DNA of 64,000 nt from Paramarasmius palmivorus (GCA_037176845.1 JAYKXP010000114.1:96594-160593); one strand, 5' to 3'. Positions 1 to 13,803 are shown, counted from the first letter of the stretch. Notes: generated by a model not told the origin, from the sequence alone. Translations and numbers: made by a program.

Positions 1-484
1 CTAGGTTCTCAGACATCCATGCATCGTCTATCAATGTCCGTAAGGCCCTCCTTCTTAGAGATGAAAGTACTTTTGGGCGACCAGGAGCACGGGCAGTACG
101 GTGCAGCTTCACCATCCGAATTCACTGACCGAGGCCGATTGACGAGGCTAATGACGGGCGAACGATCACTGAAACCAACGACGAAGTGTAAACGCAACAT
201 GGAAAGTATTCCTGAGGTCTGAATGTCACGATAGAGGTGTATTATTTGCAAATACGACAAGTACGCACCATTTCAAAGGGCCGGAAAGTCTGCAGGTTCA
301 ATTTGTGGATCGATGATATGTACCCGGAAGTGCTTGAACTGAGGTATTCAGGCCGTAGTCCATCTTTTGGGGGTTTGGCGGTCGGTGGGCCCCTTCAGCT
401 CAGAGCATTGAGGCAGTTGTTCACCGGCAGTGGAAGTGATGATGTGTCCCAAGTTGGCTCTATTATTATAGCAGACGCGTAACT
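1..484 (+). other. Possible 3' end of a gene entering from the left edge
   Basis: Open reading on the plus strand ends with a stop near 480. Its last stretch, containing DDMYPEVLELRYSGRSPSFG, reads like protein but matches no family I recognise. Upstream, a different frame (from base 3 to about 127) also looks coding, so the end of a spliced gene is plausible, but I could not place splice sites that connect them. A reverse-strand frame over 9-260 is open too. No assignment of product or exon structure is justified. Confidence 0.2.
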
Positions 485-707
485 GCGCACGTATATCGTA
501 TCTCCTCTTCATTAACTTCAGCCATTCCTCGAAAAGACAATATTTTTTCTTTTCAACTCACCTTTCTCGACATAGGCGTCAGTGACGAGCCTCAGCAAGC
601 TCGCTGATCAACGAAAATGGAATCAAGAGAAGCTGCCAAGCGAATCATCAGTGAACGTGGTCAGTGACCTCCACTTCGCTACCTCACACTGCCGACTCAC
701 TTTCTCA

Positions 708-3700
708 ATGCTACCGTCTGCGAAAGCAGCGGCAGCCCAGCAAGCTTTTGCTTCCGATCCAAAATACAAAAAGTACACGCAACAGGTCGAGAAATGTCTG
801 AACTCGTTCGACAATGTTCATGAGTGGGCGGATTGTATAGCGTTCTTAAAGCAATTGTTGAAGGTGAGTAATGGTATTCTCTGTGGTGTGGTATTAGACT
901 TCTAATCTATGTTCTTTTTTTTGCATAGACATTTCAGTCCTACATGCAATTCAAAGAGATACCTCGGAAGTTGATTGTCGCGAAACGTCTATCTCAGTGC
1001 CTCAATCCTGCCCTACCGACGGGTGTACATCAGCGTGCGTTAGATGTTTATGCTCATATACTAGCGGTGCTTGGAGTGCGTAGTCAAAACTTTGTATTTC
1101 CGACGTGTTTAGCTAACCTGGTTTTCAGTCGGAAGGTCTGAAGCGCGATCTGGCAATCTGGTCTTCAGGCTTGTTTCCCTTTTTCGAGTATGCAGCAACA
1201 TCTGTCAAGGCGAGCCCTGCACGCAATGGAATGATACATCTACTGACACATTACAAACAGCCAACACTACTGAACCTGTACGATACACACTACCTTCCAT
1301 TACAATCCGGTCTTCGCCCTGTAATGAAGTCGTTCATACTTGCGTTATTGCCTGGACTTGAGGAGGAAACTGGGGAATTCTTCGAAAAGGTACGTTGCCC
1401 TGTTTTAGTTCGACCGCCTGTTCTTACCGATAATGCTAGGTGTTATCCCTATTAGATCGTTTATCCGGAACAGTATCACCCTCATTTTTCTTCCAAAACA
1501 TATGGCTCGTCATGCTGACAACTCCCTCCGCTCGCGGAACCTCTCTCAATTTCCTCTCCCGGCGTTTACCACAACTACACGGACTGGAAGGTATTTTCTC
1601 CTCAGCACTCGTAACTTCACCTTAATGAACGATAAATGCATAGACATTACAGCTATTGTCGGTCAGGATATTGGCCTTATGATTCGAGCATTCTCAGCTG
1701 CTCTGGAGGATGAAAACCTACTTGTTCGCCGTAGCGCCCTCGACCTACTCCTCCAGTCCCTACGAGTCGACAGCAACGCCATTCGGAAGGCTTCGCCTGA
1801 AGATCGCGCTATCATCATGCGAGCCGCGGTATGCGTCGTGCTTCGTCGGGATCTTTCTCTGAACCGCCGATTGTATTCCTGGCTGCTGGGCCCAGAGGAG
1901 AAAAGTGACCGTCAAATCGAATATCTCAAATCCAATGCACTGGATCTCTTGAGCGGAACGCTCAAGGAGGATATGTTCTCCCCATCAGATGACTACAGCG
2001 AGTCCAGGCCTTTTAAGATATTGATCTCGTTGCTGGACAAATGGGAAATAGGGTCTGTGTTGACTGAGGTTTTGATATACGATTCCTTCAAAGCTATAAA
2101 ACATCTCATTGAAAAGTCACCTGATGGGAGCGAGGATGTATGTTCTAAAAGCCTTTTGCCAGTGTTGTTGCTCATTTCGCCTCTGCAGGTGGTCATGACT
2201 GCTAGCACCCTTTATGAAGCCGCTGAGCCTCAGATCGTTTGGAAGGAACTACTTTCTGCTGCGTTCAGCAACATTACGGGAAATGGAGACCAGTATGAAG
2301 TCAGTCTGCTTCCAAGTCATCTCCGCGTCTTTGACTAACTAAATTTTTTACAGGCGATAGACATGGTTCTATTTGTTCTGAAAACCTTTTCCCAAGACGA
2401 GGAAATTCAGACGATCCATCTACCTTTAATTTTCACTGCGGTATTGGATTTGGTGTTGGTAAGCTTTCAATTCATTCTGGAATGGGTTTGGAATTGATCT
2501 CCTCTTAGCACGAAATTAGGAACGACAATAGCAAAGCGACATCTCCCTTGGTGCAAAGGACCCTAGCACTGCTAGGTGTCATGCTCCGTCAGATTCCCCA
2601 TACCGCCCTGTTACATCGGCCCGAAGTAACGAGTGGAATCCAAGAAGCAAGCGAGTCTGAGCGCCCTTACAAGTTTGCCTGCACGTTTTACGGCTTGAAG
2701 CCAAACGTTGAGATGCCAGAACCTACAGGCTCATTCACCAAACCGTTCGGTTCTGCTTTCGAATCCTTGATTGGTCTAAGCCTCAAACTATCGCAGATAT
2801 TGCTCACAAGTCCGAAGGAAGTTAACCTCGCCCGGGAACACTTCGCACAATCTCTTTTGCTGATTGACAGATTGGTCGGTCGGCTGAACTCGCGTTTGGA
2901 TTTGGAGTGGGACCCAGAAAAGTGGCTTTCTGTTGTTCTTGAAACTCTAGGTCATAATGTGAGTCGCGTCTTTCTTCCCCAAATCGCGTAAAGTCTTACT
3001 AGATGCTTTAGTCCGTAAATTTTACCGTCGTGGATCGGATAGTGTCTCTCATCGTTGCGCTCTATCAAACGAAAGCGCTAGAACCCAACATTGCCATCGA
3101 CAATCGGACGACTATATTCAAGATGGTTACCCGGCTCCTCTCATATCTAAGACCTCATTGTGCCGTGTATCATGCTCGAGCTGTTAGCTTGATTTGGTCA
3201 CTGGTTGCCGCTACCGACAGACCGCATGTCGAATCAATTCTGGCTCAAACAATGGCGTCTTCAGAGTCGGCGAGTGTCCAAGAGGCTTACGAGGCTTTTG
3301 GAGTTCTGTGGAGACTAACGGGTAAGCAAATTCCTGACTGCCTGAGGTATCACTAATGGACGTTATGCAGAGGATAACCTCTCCCCTGGCTTCAAGTTCA
3401 AAGTCCCAATGATGATTGTGCTTGATGCCTTGAAGGATGACGATCCTAGGCTGCGTCGTGTTGGGGAAACCTGGATGCGCTGTAACCTTAAGTCCTACAT
3501 ACGGTGAGTGACCCAATGATATCGTTGTCGGAATCAAGTCTAAGGATAACCACCTCAGTGTGCTTGATCCAATACTATTCGAACTCCTGGATCCGTCCAT
3601 TCACCGAACCCTTACGAGCATGAAAGTTTCAGGCAGAGAAATTACAAGCTACTCGTACGAGCGACCCTTTGATCAACGATATATATACCATCTCTTGGAG

Positions 3701-6700
3701 ATGCTCCTTTCTATCGTTCGGTTCGGAGGACAAGGCTTCGCTAAGACCGCCAGAACAGCTTCAATAAAGAGATCTTATCATGCTCCGCTTGTTCAGAGAG
3801 TTGAGGCTGGTGAGTGCTTTAGATTATCACGGAAACATGTTTCTAACCGAATATAATAGCAGGTTTTCTGGAATCAGATATCAATTACCTGGACGTATTG
3901 GTAGAGCTTACTCTACGGTGAGTTTCCTTCGTGGTCTTTCACTATGTCCGCTAAACCACTCAAAGGTTCCTCCAGTCAGAACCGAGATCGGCCTTGGAAC
4001 CAACAATGCAACCCCAGAATATATCAATACACTCGACAAGTTTAGATCTGTTGCAAGTAATCGTTTCACGGGGTGAAATAAGCCCAATCTCAGTGGAAGC
4101 TATCGAGGCTGTAATCATAGGGAAGCTCTATTTCTTCGTTCACTCCGGAAGGATTGACCTGCAAAACAAACTCCTTCACCTTCTGCATTCTGTCATAACA
4201 GCATCTCTGGCCTTCGACGACTCTGCTCGAGGAGGTAGGCAACGTCTGGCTGATGCCTCAATCGGAAAACTCAGGCAACGGAGAACTGGGCATTGATGCG
4301 ACGGCACGGAGTTATTTTGTGAACCCCCTGCTCGTCCAGACACTAATGGACGGAATTGCGATGCAATCGAATCGCCCTGTTCTACAGCACTGGCTCGATT
4401 TTGTGTTAATGGCGGTGCCTCAGTTCCAACCAACGCTGCAAATAGTGGTTCCACCGCTCAATGATTGTGTGTGCCGGCAGCTTCTTATTTCCTTGAAGGG
4501 ACTCCTGGCTTTGTCTTCCCATGATCAGGAGTACGTCGAGGATGCTAAGTCGACGGTCACGGACGCAGAGTTCATTATGTTACTTAACGCTCTCGAGCGG
4601 CTCATTCTCTTGGGGCTCACCTACACCACGGAGGAAGTTGCTCCTGACGAAGATCCCCTTGCCTCGGAGAAACCTTTGGAGAATACGAGCCTTCTTGGGT
4701 ATATGTCCAACGTGTTCAGCTCGGACAGACAAAATAGCGACGAACAGCTCACGGTAAGTGCTGTAACTGTCGGATGTCGAAACGTCTAAATCGCTCTGTA
4801 GCCCCGGTCCCCGGCGTACCGTGCACTGCATGATGGCGTGAGAGTTCTTTATCTGATTTGGTGTACCCTCTCCTGGTCCAATCCTGGAACACCGTCGGCA
4901 AGGGACGAAGCGCTATCTCTAATCTATAACAGGACGCGACAGAGATGCAGAAGGGTCCTGGAGCACATATTCCGTGTCCAGTCTGGAGAAGTGTTTGAGT
5001 CAATGGTCGAGTGTTGGAATGCCGAAGTACCCGTAAGTTTTTCTATTCATTAAACTTCTTTCTGTCTAACTTCTTCCTCAGGAGTTCAGTTTTGCAGCTG
5101 ATGCCCCCTTTGAGCTTATAGATGGCTTGATCGCTAGTGCACAGAATGCCGTTCACATGGTTTGTGAAAGCATTTCTTTGCGAGTGACTGGGGGGTCGGA
5201 AAAGAAGAAGCAGATGGTTAATCCTGATCTGTGGGTAATTATTTCCTCTTTTGGGAAATTGTTCTGACTCGTCACAGTACTGATGCGGTCCTCTTTCAAT
5301 TTCTGGAGCAATACCTTCAGCGGCTTGAAGGTCCTCTCGCCATCCAAGTTTGGGGCCGATTCCATCAGCTTGCGAAAGAGATTGTCGGTAGTACCAAAGA
5401 CCTCAAACCTCAAACTTTCCCGACATTACGATGTGTGACCGTCCTTGCGGAAAAGGTTTCACAGACCACTGCCATGGAAGACAGGCGAATACGGAAGGAA
5501 CTTCAGGTAAGCAGTCTAGCTTTGCTTTTGTTCGAAAGTGTTCGATGATTTCGCCCAGGAAATTTATGGGAAGCTATTAGACTCGTGTATTACCTTTGTT
5601 GGTCGATCTTACGATTCTGGATCTTGGATACGCCGTACTGCGAAGGAGGCACTCACTACCAACGGTCGAGATTCGCCAGCTCCCAGAGGTGCGAAAAGTT
5701 CAACATATTTACAAACCAGTGACGCTAACGGCATGGTAGATGTGAAAGTCGACGAAAAGCTCAACTCTAGCTCGGCATCGCTCCCAGGCGACATTTCAAA
5801 GCCAGGATCATCCGTTGATCTTGTAACACAGGTTTGTTCTTTGCCGTTTATGACTAAGCTTGGTATGAACAGCCCTTAGGTCACCGACTATCTTGCCACT
5901 AGCGCTCTTCCCAATCTCCGTCGATTCCTAGTCGACAGCGATAAGGTAACAAGCGCATGCAGCAACATTGCTTATTATATCATCGGTCCAGCCTTGAAGG
6001 GCAGAGCGAAGTAAGCCTCTATTCATCTAACTGTGCTTATTGCTTACTTACCTATACATAGGCCACTGGACGTAGATTCAACAATCGTGACTATAATCCA
6101 AGAGATGTCACGCATACCGTCCGCTTTCAAAGCTTGGCGTTCTCCTGTAGCAGAGTTATTGAACGACAACAGATTATTTAACGGTTCACCTGACACCGCA
6201 GAGATGTGGAAACCCGTAATCAAATCGTTGTTTGATTCCGATAAAACTGCGTTCCCGGAACTGCTAGGTATGTTTTAAGTGCCTCGGACAGGACCACGTT
6301 AATGACCGTTATATAGGCAAAATATCTTCGGCCCCGTCCGCCAACATCTTCACGAATAAGGAATATGAGATGCTCCTTCGATCTCTCAATCTTCGTCGAC
6401 TGTCGCTCGTTCTACTAGCAGGCGAAAAAAACCACTACCTGACCCAGCTGCCTTCGATACAGGAGAAGCTCGTCGACGTTTTGCGGAATGTCAGTGCGCC
6501 TGTAGTACAGAGTGAAGTCTATCTATGCATCCGAGTTCTCCTTTGCCGACTCTCTCCCCACAATCTCACAAGTTTCTGGCCAGTACTTTTAACCGAACTG
6601 GTAAGGGCCTTGTTTACGTAACATATTTAGTACTGACATTTGCTATATCAGTACCGTGTTTTCGAGCAGACGATGACAACTCTGCCTGGAGATGGGTCGG

Positions 6701-7247
6701 AAGAACTCCCGTTGATACTATCCGCTAGCAAGTGTCTGGACTTGTTGCTGGCATTACAGACCGAAGAATTTCAGATGTAGGTTGCACTGCTTGTCTGAAA
6801 GGCTATTGCTGATAGATAGTTCATTTACGTAGACACCAGTGGATCTTCATTACCGACACCGTCGACGCCATATACCGGCCCAACGAATGGTTCCCCGAAG
6901 CTATGATGGATCAATTAGCAGAGATCGCAGGAAGTTTACCTAGAGTGCGTCGTCTAGAAGGGAAACAGCTAACGTACCATCCCGCTGATCCGTGTCTCAC
7001 CTAGACATCCGCCTCCACTACGGCAGGTCCAAGCCCTGCACCCAATCTCTCAACGTTTGGCAGTCATCGACCCGCTCGCAAACCGTTCTTAAGCTCCGTG
7101 CGCCAGATAGACAGCATCAGGGAACTAATACCATTCTTCTCCAGCGTCAGTATATCAACATACGAGAGTGTTTACGCAAGCTATGCTAACGTGGACTGGG
7201 ACACTGTGGAAAGAGGTCTTTTGGATGACATGTTTGATGGACGATAA
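708..7247 (+). CDS. DOP1: Dopey (DOP1) family protein, 23 exons, about 1,801 aa
   Basis: Dopey proteins are large peripheral membrane proteins that act with Mon2 and flippases in Golgi/endosome traffic. The N-terminal Dopey domain is plain: EWADCIAFLKQLLK, KLIVAKRLSQCLNPALP, GVHQRALDVYAHILAVLG, SSGLFPFFEYA and LLPGLEEETGEFFEK. Joining 23 exons keeps one frame: 708-863, 929-1075, 1129-1389, 1440-1590, 1644-2299, 2354-2458, 2509-2958, 3012-3321, 3371-3503, 3559-3809, 3863-3917, 3966-4234, 4275-4753, 4802-5032, 5082-5230, 5278-5506, 5559-5831, 5880-6010, 6062-6267, 6317-6600, 6652-6776, 6833-6944, 7005-7247. The total is 5,406 nt including stop, close to the length of yeast Dop1. Introns are 40-70 nt; 4235-4274 is only 40 nt and the donor at 5231 (GTGGGT) is atypical. 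The start at 708 is the ATG nearest the conserved domain; in-frame upstream codons exist to 582, and a separate ATG lies at 617 in another frame. Confidence 0.93.
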
Positions 7248-7481
7248 TCTGGATTCTATTTTGTTATCCTATGCTACAATTGATACCTCGCTGTCTTCGG
7301 ACACGCTCGGATACCTCATCTTCACCCTCAAGTCGGACAATGGCCATCTAATCATCATGCATCGTGTACTATAGCTCCTTTTACTTACATAGCCAGTTCT
7401 TATTGTCGCCGTCGGGTCACACATCGCGTACGCGAGCTGTCACAACCATGTCACACTCAAGCATCTTTGTTCCTAACGTCC

Positions 7482-10400
7482 ATGGAGTCAACTGAGGAGA
7501 TTCTCAGAATCGAAGATTGGGACCATTATAGAGGGCTGAATATTGAAGATGAGAAACCCCTCGTCTCTCCTCTAGCTGATATCCGAGTATGTGTCTCAAA
7601 TTCTTGCATATTAATTCGACCGTGGGCCATCACCCTGACTTTGATACGCACAGGATGGTTTGGACAGCGCTTTGGCTGGGGAGTTTCAGTTCGATGGTAC
7701 TTTTGCTCACTCTACCACGTATTTTGACGCACCAAATCCGTGTCTTCACCTCGAGGGACTCGGACCCATTGGATTACCACTAAATGATGTGCAAATACGG
7801 ATGATTATTGAGTCTTCGACGCCCGGTATCATTGCAGAGGCGGAGCAGGGTGTTTGGAAATTTCCAGGTGATAAGGTCAGCTTAACTCTTGTGCATTGTT
7901 TGTATCCTGAACCTTGCTACAGATCACCTTTGAACACGCTCCCTGGAATGACTGGTTCAAGAAAACTGCAGTCGCCTCCCTTCACACCTCCTTGGACGCC
8001 TCTGTTTCCCCCAATGTTGCAGAGCAGCACTTGAAGTATCTAGTCATACGAGGACCGCATACTGGGTGTGTCTAAACTCCTTGTTCGTGGGAGTTTCGGT
8101 CTGATGAATTCTGCCTCATCTCCAGCAGTCAGTCTTATACAGACAAGTAACGTCTCTTTCTGGCATCAACACCTCAGCTCTCTCATGTCTTTCTTTACAG
8201 CGTCACCGAAGGTGGTCGTCAATATGGATACTTATCGATCATTTTACCTTCTCGTCATTCCGGGGGAGACATACACTTCACTTACCAGGGAAAGGAAAAA
8301 GCCTTCACAACAACAGGGCAAAATGTGCTGTCTACTATTGCTATTGGCGCGTACTCTACGGTGAAACAGAGTCTTGACCCTGTCCAATCCGGATATGTCG
8401 TATATCTGTACTACGAACTCTCCTGTCTCAGCGAAGCACATGTCATCCCCCGACTCCCAGAATTGGTCGTCGGAAATACACAGCTTCACCACGTCTTTCG
8501 ATCATGGAGACAAATACTGGACAGCCGGAAGGGCACTTCACCGGAAGGTGCGATCGACATCGATGGAGAGGAAGGGGAGGGGGAAGAGCAGGTTCCTGAT
8601 CTTCTCATCTGTCTTTTGGAACGTGAATATTCCACTGTCACTTTCAAAGCTGCTTCCCTACAAGGCGCCGACCGTCTCATGTTGACCCAGATCGCACCCT
8701 TTGCCAAATCCTATGGGTTCGATCTCCACTTGGCAAAAGTTGTCTATACGGAATCGGGAGGCGCAAGCCTTGGCAAATATGGGAGATCCAGACATCACGG
8801 CTACGGATGTGGATATGGATGTTGTGGATGCGATGACTCGGATGACTATTCGGATGAAGACATTGACGCTGACGATCTCGAGATGGAAGACACAGACGAG
8901 TATTCGATCGAGATCAACAACGTTGTTGCGCTAGATGGTATGCCCTTGATCATCAGTGGCTCCGTCGTAGATGACCTGGTAGAACGCAACGACAACGGGC
9001 AGCTGTTCGTGAATGGCTGTATAACTGACCGAACACGCAGTTCGGACTTCGAACGGTATGATAGGGAGGTACGTGTCTGGAATCCTTTCAGCGGTCGATT
9101 TCTCACCCATTATTGGTGAAGTCGGGTACGCTCACCCACAGTGAGTGATTCTACACTTGGTTTGAGGCCATTATGTGCTAACTGTACCGGTCATATAGCC
9201 TATTCTAGCAAAGTGTTTCTTATAACACCTACGCAATCTCCTCGAGTACGATTCTCCATTGGAGCTATTGGCTCTTTCGCAAGCCAAGCTCTCGTCAGTT
9301 CACTGTCCGAAACCCCCACCTTGCGGGAACACAGACTGGTCGAGGCTTTATTGGAGTGGGTGAAGACGAATACTTTGGATGCCGTGGGCTTGACGCGTGC
9401 CTGCTCTTGTTTGCGCGAAAGCGCCGATCGTTGGAATGATGTCGGTCTTTTCCTTCGCCTCCTCGAGAGTTGTGGGTCAAAGCGGATCTTGAGCTTGATC
9501 GGGGTTGATGGCCTTTGTTCAGCCTACCAAGCTTTTGATTGGGGCCAGCTACAAGAGAAGTACGCACTTGGGCTCTGAACCTGGGCTTTCATTAACTTGA
9601 AGGCCTCTAGGTATACTGAAGCGTTTGTCAACGAATCCTCGAATGATTTGAGGATGAAAATAGTTGATCGATTACTCGCCACTGCCACAAGCAACGAAGA
9701 CAGCGTCGTGATAGAATGGTGTAATACACAGCGGGAGGAATCGCTCAGAACTTTACAAAAACTAGACATTCGCGAAGTTGATTCCGTCGCCTCACTATTG
9801 TTGTCAAAGAAGAACTCGACTCAATATCTGCGTGATACGTATGTGCTCTTATCCTTCCTTACTGTGTCACCATGAGTCCTCACTCTCTGCTAGGTTCTTA
9901 CCTCATCTCCGGACCATTCAGCCGTCTGATGTGACCGTGTGGACGGCTCTACTGGCTCGTCTGCAAGAAGCTACCGAAGGCTTTTGTCAGGTTGACAAAG
10001 ATGAAATGTTACAGATCATCCAAGACTGCGTCCGTCATCTAGCTTCCACAGCGGAACCTTTCCCGACTTGCAAGAAAGGAACAGGATATGGCTACTATTT
10101 TGGCGAGGCGGATACGGTTGAACCTATCCTAGACATCCTCCGGCTTTGCATTAGGTTCAATACACTGGATACGATCAATGGCTTCTTCACTCGTATGTGG
10201 AATGGGCGTGCAGCACAGGATGCCGCTCATCCTCAGCGGCTCGCCCTGTGTCACTATACGTCATTGGTGAATCGAGTTCCCGCTATCCTCAAGGACCAAC
10301 ATCCACACGTGAAGAGAAGCTGCGCCATCCTTTTCGAGCAGGCTTTCCAGCTCCTGCTTCCCAACTATCAATCCAACGTCATGACTACTCGAGCAGCACT

Positions 10401-11492
10401 ACAAAACATGGAAGACCCTATTAGTGCCCTCAAACAATGGTATATCTCATTCTATGAGCTTGGCTTTGAATGCTGAATTCTGCTCATCAGGCTGACGGCT
10501 GATTGTCTGAAGAAAATGGACCGACGCTCTGTCGAGGATTTGGCGAAGTGGGTGTCCAACACTCTTCGAAGCAAGGCCACGACACAGGAATCACAAACCC
10601 AAGTTCGAGAAGCACTTGAACTGTGCTTACGCCGGGCAGTAGGAGCATTTGACGTCCTGACGCTCGGTGGCTATTCCCCTTATAGCACCTCCTCTGGGAT
10701 TGATCTACTCGAGTTCTGCTTTACGATTCAACTGCCCTCCCGTGTCAATATCGTATTAGCCAAGTTTTTGCAGCCCCCCAAAGCACGGGAGCCTGACTAC
10801 ATCAAGAAGGGATTGGTTTCGGTACTCAAGGGTCTGCCGGGATTCCTTGACAAGCACAAGCACTCTCTCAGACAGCCACCCTTTTCAATCTTTGCGGCAG
10901 AGGTTACAAGAGGGTTTATCCGGCATGTACTCGGACAGAAGCCAGCTGAGGCAGTACCCATCAACGAGCTAAAGGCGGTTGGCTGCGGGTGCATTGTCTG
11001 TAATCGTCATCTCATTCCATTCTTGATTGGACAGGATAAAATATTATCTGTACGCGAAAAGCAGAGTGTTCGGACACATATCGAACAGCGGGTACGGCAA
11101 AAAGCTATGAGGTGGGGCAATTTTACCTTCAGTACCCACCGATATGGTAGTCCACATACCTTACAGGTGAACTTTGGTTTTTGCCTAATTCACCAGGTCA
11201 GCCTAATGCTTCTGTATAGATCGAGAAGCCACAACGACTTGTCGCCATGGGACAATGGCCTAGCCACCAGATCGAGGCCCAGGCTATTCTCAAGATTCTT
11301 GGATCAACTGAAGATCAGCAGCAAATCCTGGGCAAGGATTATCATTGGGTCGTGGGTGTTGTTTCAGGTACTGCTGCGCTACCACCAATGGCAGAGGCCT
11401 CGGTGTCATCCACCGCAAGTAACAGGATGTCAAAGCGTCCCCTGACTTCACAAAATGGGGGCAACGATCCAAAGAAGCCTCGAACTGGCTGA
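7482..11492 (+). CDS. Gene A: large fungal 2OG-Fe(II) oxygenase-like protein (complete paralogue)
   Basis: The N-terminal third resembles the double-stranded beta-helix of fungal prolyl 4-hydroxylase-like oxygenases: DAPNPCLHLEGLGPIGLPL, then YLSIILPSRHSGGDIHFTY, then VQSGYVVYLYYEL. The expected iron ligands (HxD before the LPS strand, His after GGD) and the Arg of the SGYR motif are not seen, so catalysis is doubtful. The C-terminal two thirds are helical, with the blocks CLRESADRWNDVGLF, YTEAFVNESSND and VGCGCIVCNRHLIPFL (a likely metal-binding Cys cluster), and a basic tail PKKPRTG that could be a nuclear signal. Exons: 7482-7586, 7654-7875, 7923-8065, 8201-9068, 9199-9559, 9611-9838, 9894-10439, 10491-11166, 11220-11492. 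The join between 9068 and 9199 is out of phase by one base, so a small exon in 9069-9198 is probably missing from this model. Length is about 1,140 aa. Paralogues: 13804, 29211, 38652. Confidence 0.82.
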
Positions 11493-11933
11493 CTTTCTTC
11501 GGGGGCCGTATTCCATCTTTGTATCCTACTACGCTTAATATATTAATGTAAGTAACGCATGATTATTCAAGTTACTGTCTGAGGGGTCGAATGCTAGCAG
11601 GTTCCCCTTTTGATCCTTTGATCTTGCTTTTCCAGACCAGGCTCGTATGTTTTCTCAGAAGAGAAAAACTCATCTTGCGTTCTCCCGTTACGACCACCAG
11701 TATTTGACAGAATTCGAGCTCGTAGAACAATAGCAATTCAGGCGAGAAGTGCAAACGCGCGAGCCCAGAACACGATCGATCTAATTGTAGGCAAGGCTTC
11801 TATCCGATCTCATCGACGTCGAACATATACTCGCTTGCATTTGCATATATAAGGACACGAGACAGACCACACCAAACAGGATATCCTCTTCCGTCGCAGT
11901 TCAGCTTTCTTTTCAATACGCGTACGGCAAAGC
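11493..11933 (+). other. Intergenic region between gene A and the DUF6534 gene
   Basis: No convincing coding sequence. It holds the 3' flank of gene A and the upstream region of the next gene, including a TATA-like box. Confidence 0.6.
11846..11853 (+). promoter_or_regulatory. TATA-like box of the DUF6534 gene
   Basis: TATATAAG about 80 bp upstream of the ATG at 11934, followed by pyrimidine-rich sequence. Position and sequence fit a fungal core promoter; the transcription start itself is not visible. Confidence 0.45.
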
Positions 11934-13561
11934 ATGGTCCCGACCGTTCCAACTACCCTGAATGTTGTTGCCCGTGCCGCAGGAAGTTCAAGTACGATTC
12001 CACCCCCAACGGCTGACCAGATTGCAGTCGCACGAGTAGTAGAATCCATGTGAGTATGAAGTTCTTGAAATCTCTCTGTCAATTCGAACATAGTTATATA
12101 GATATGGACCGTCTATCGTTGGGATTCTCTTCGCCATGATCCTTTATGGTGTTTCGATTACTCAGGTTCGGAATTTCCTAGCATTATATCCCTTTTGGAC
12201 TGAAAGATGGAACTGTGTAGATGTATTTCTATTTCAGAACGTTCAAGGAGGACAAATGGTGGATGAGGTACCTTGTTCGTGGACTTTAGAAGGCTAACGC
12301 AACTTCCTTGCAACCTACTCAATGCGGCTTTCTGCAGCTATTCCTCTTGCTCTTTCTCGACACGTGTATTGTCATATTCGACTTTCAATTCCTGTACGAA
12401 ACGCTCGTGAAGAATTTTGGTGTGTCCACCTTTCTCGTCCAATGGAGATATTTATAACGTTGATGTGACTTTCCCTTTATTCAGGCTTCCCTTCAACAGC
12501 TGCGAAAGCGGGCTGGGGTGAGTACTCTTGTGCGGAATGAAGTGTTATTCATATAACTTACAACACGGTTTTAGCCTTTGGTGTTAGTGAGTGGTAATCT
12601 ACTTGGCCAGAAGAATTGTCACCAATGACCGGGTTCCGCTATGATATAGACCGAGGCTTGACTGTACGTGATATCCTATACAACTCCCGAATTTCGTCAT
12701 TGAAATGGCCGTGTAATCAGGGTCTTGTTGGAGCCTTCGTGCAATGCTTTTTCGCGTGGCGCGTTCAGAGGCTTACAGGTATCAAAGTAATGACAGGCCT
12801 AATTGTCGTCTTGTCACTCGTCGGTCTCGGTGCATATCCTAGATCTACATTTCAGACACCTCGATTACTTATGAAGGCCTTAGGTGGTTCTATTGCCTTA
12901 TCTATCACATTGGCACAGGTCACTTTTGCCGATTTCGATGCATTCAAGATCAGTGCAATCGTTTGGCTCATTGCCACTGCAATTGCCGACATTACTATCA
13001 CGTTCTGCCTCGTTTGGTTCTTGGTGAGTCGCTGCGTTATTGATGATTAGAACTGGCCCTGAAGAACTCGCTTGTAGAGAAGCAAGAAAGGAGGTATCAA
13101 ACAAAGCAACGAAGTCATCGACCGAATCATCCGATGTGAGCTCTAATGTTCGTTTCCCCCAGAATCTGACCCCGCTTTCAGTGACAATGGAGACTGGTGC
13201 ATTAACCTCAATTTTCGCCATTATGGATCTCGTCTGTTATCTGACCATGGGTAAAGTCAGTGCCCTTTTGTTGGCTATATCCTAGTTTTGTGACAATCTT
13301 ATCCAGATCAACGGTGCTCATATCACTTTCCAAGTTATTCTCTCGAAACTGTACATCAATTCTCTTTTATCGACACTCAATTCCCGTACGAGGCCTGACG
13401 GTGCTAGCACTGGTGGCAATACGAAGACGCCGGATGCATATGCACTGTCAAACAGAATTGACGCTACACAGGTGTTTGTTACGGTTGACCGTGAGGTTGA
13501 AGGCGGTAGTAAGGGCAGCTGTGAAATCCAAGATAGGAAGATGATGAATGTTTCTGTATAA
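11934..13561 (+). CDS. DUF6534-type multi-pass membrane protein
   Basis: The protein has the layout of the basidiomycete DUF6534 family, seven-helix membrane proteins of unknown function. Family blocks in order: YGPSIVGILFAMILYGVSIT, then MYFYFRTFKEDKWWM, LDTCIVIFDFQFLYETLV, GLVGAFVQCFFAWRVQRLTG, VWLIATAIADITITFCLVWFL, EVIDRIIRLTMETGALTSIF, and SKLYINSLLSTLNSR near the end. Exons I can place: 11934-12049, 12102-12165, 12221-12274, 12338-12419, 12485-12517, a short exon from 12575, one ending 12663, 12721-13023, 13078-13135, 13182 onward, and a last exon ending with TAA at 13559. The third intron uses the donor GTTCGT at 12275 rather than GTACCT at 12268, because only that keeps frame. A further intron near 12830-12880 is possible. 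The tail after the last helix is hydrophilic. Confidence 0.85.
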
Positions 13562-13803
13562 GATCTGGGGTTACAACATACTTACCTATTTTCTATGATG
13601 ATACATCACTGGTCTCTGTCTACTGTAGTCTCGCTTGTTTTTCTCTTCCTCTGGAATGTACTTGTGGAGATTCATTTTGCGGCGTCTATGTGGCAAGCTT
13701 TTCGTAACCCGAGGCCCTGAGCGCTCACGCCACACGTCGCGTGATGATTTACATACGCGATATGTCACACTACTGTCACACACGTACTTCATCAACAGCA
13801 CGC

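Noticed and set aside
9069..9091. A 23-nt GT...AG stretch as an intron of gene A
   Set aside because: Too short for the introns in this window (40-70 nt), though using it would bring the next small exon into phase. The splice pattern at 9069-9198 remains open.
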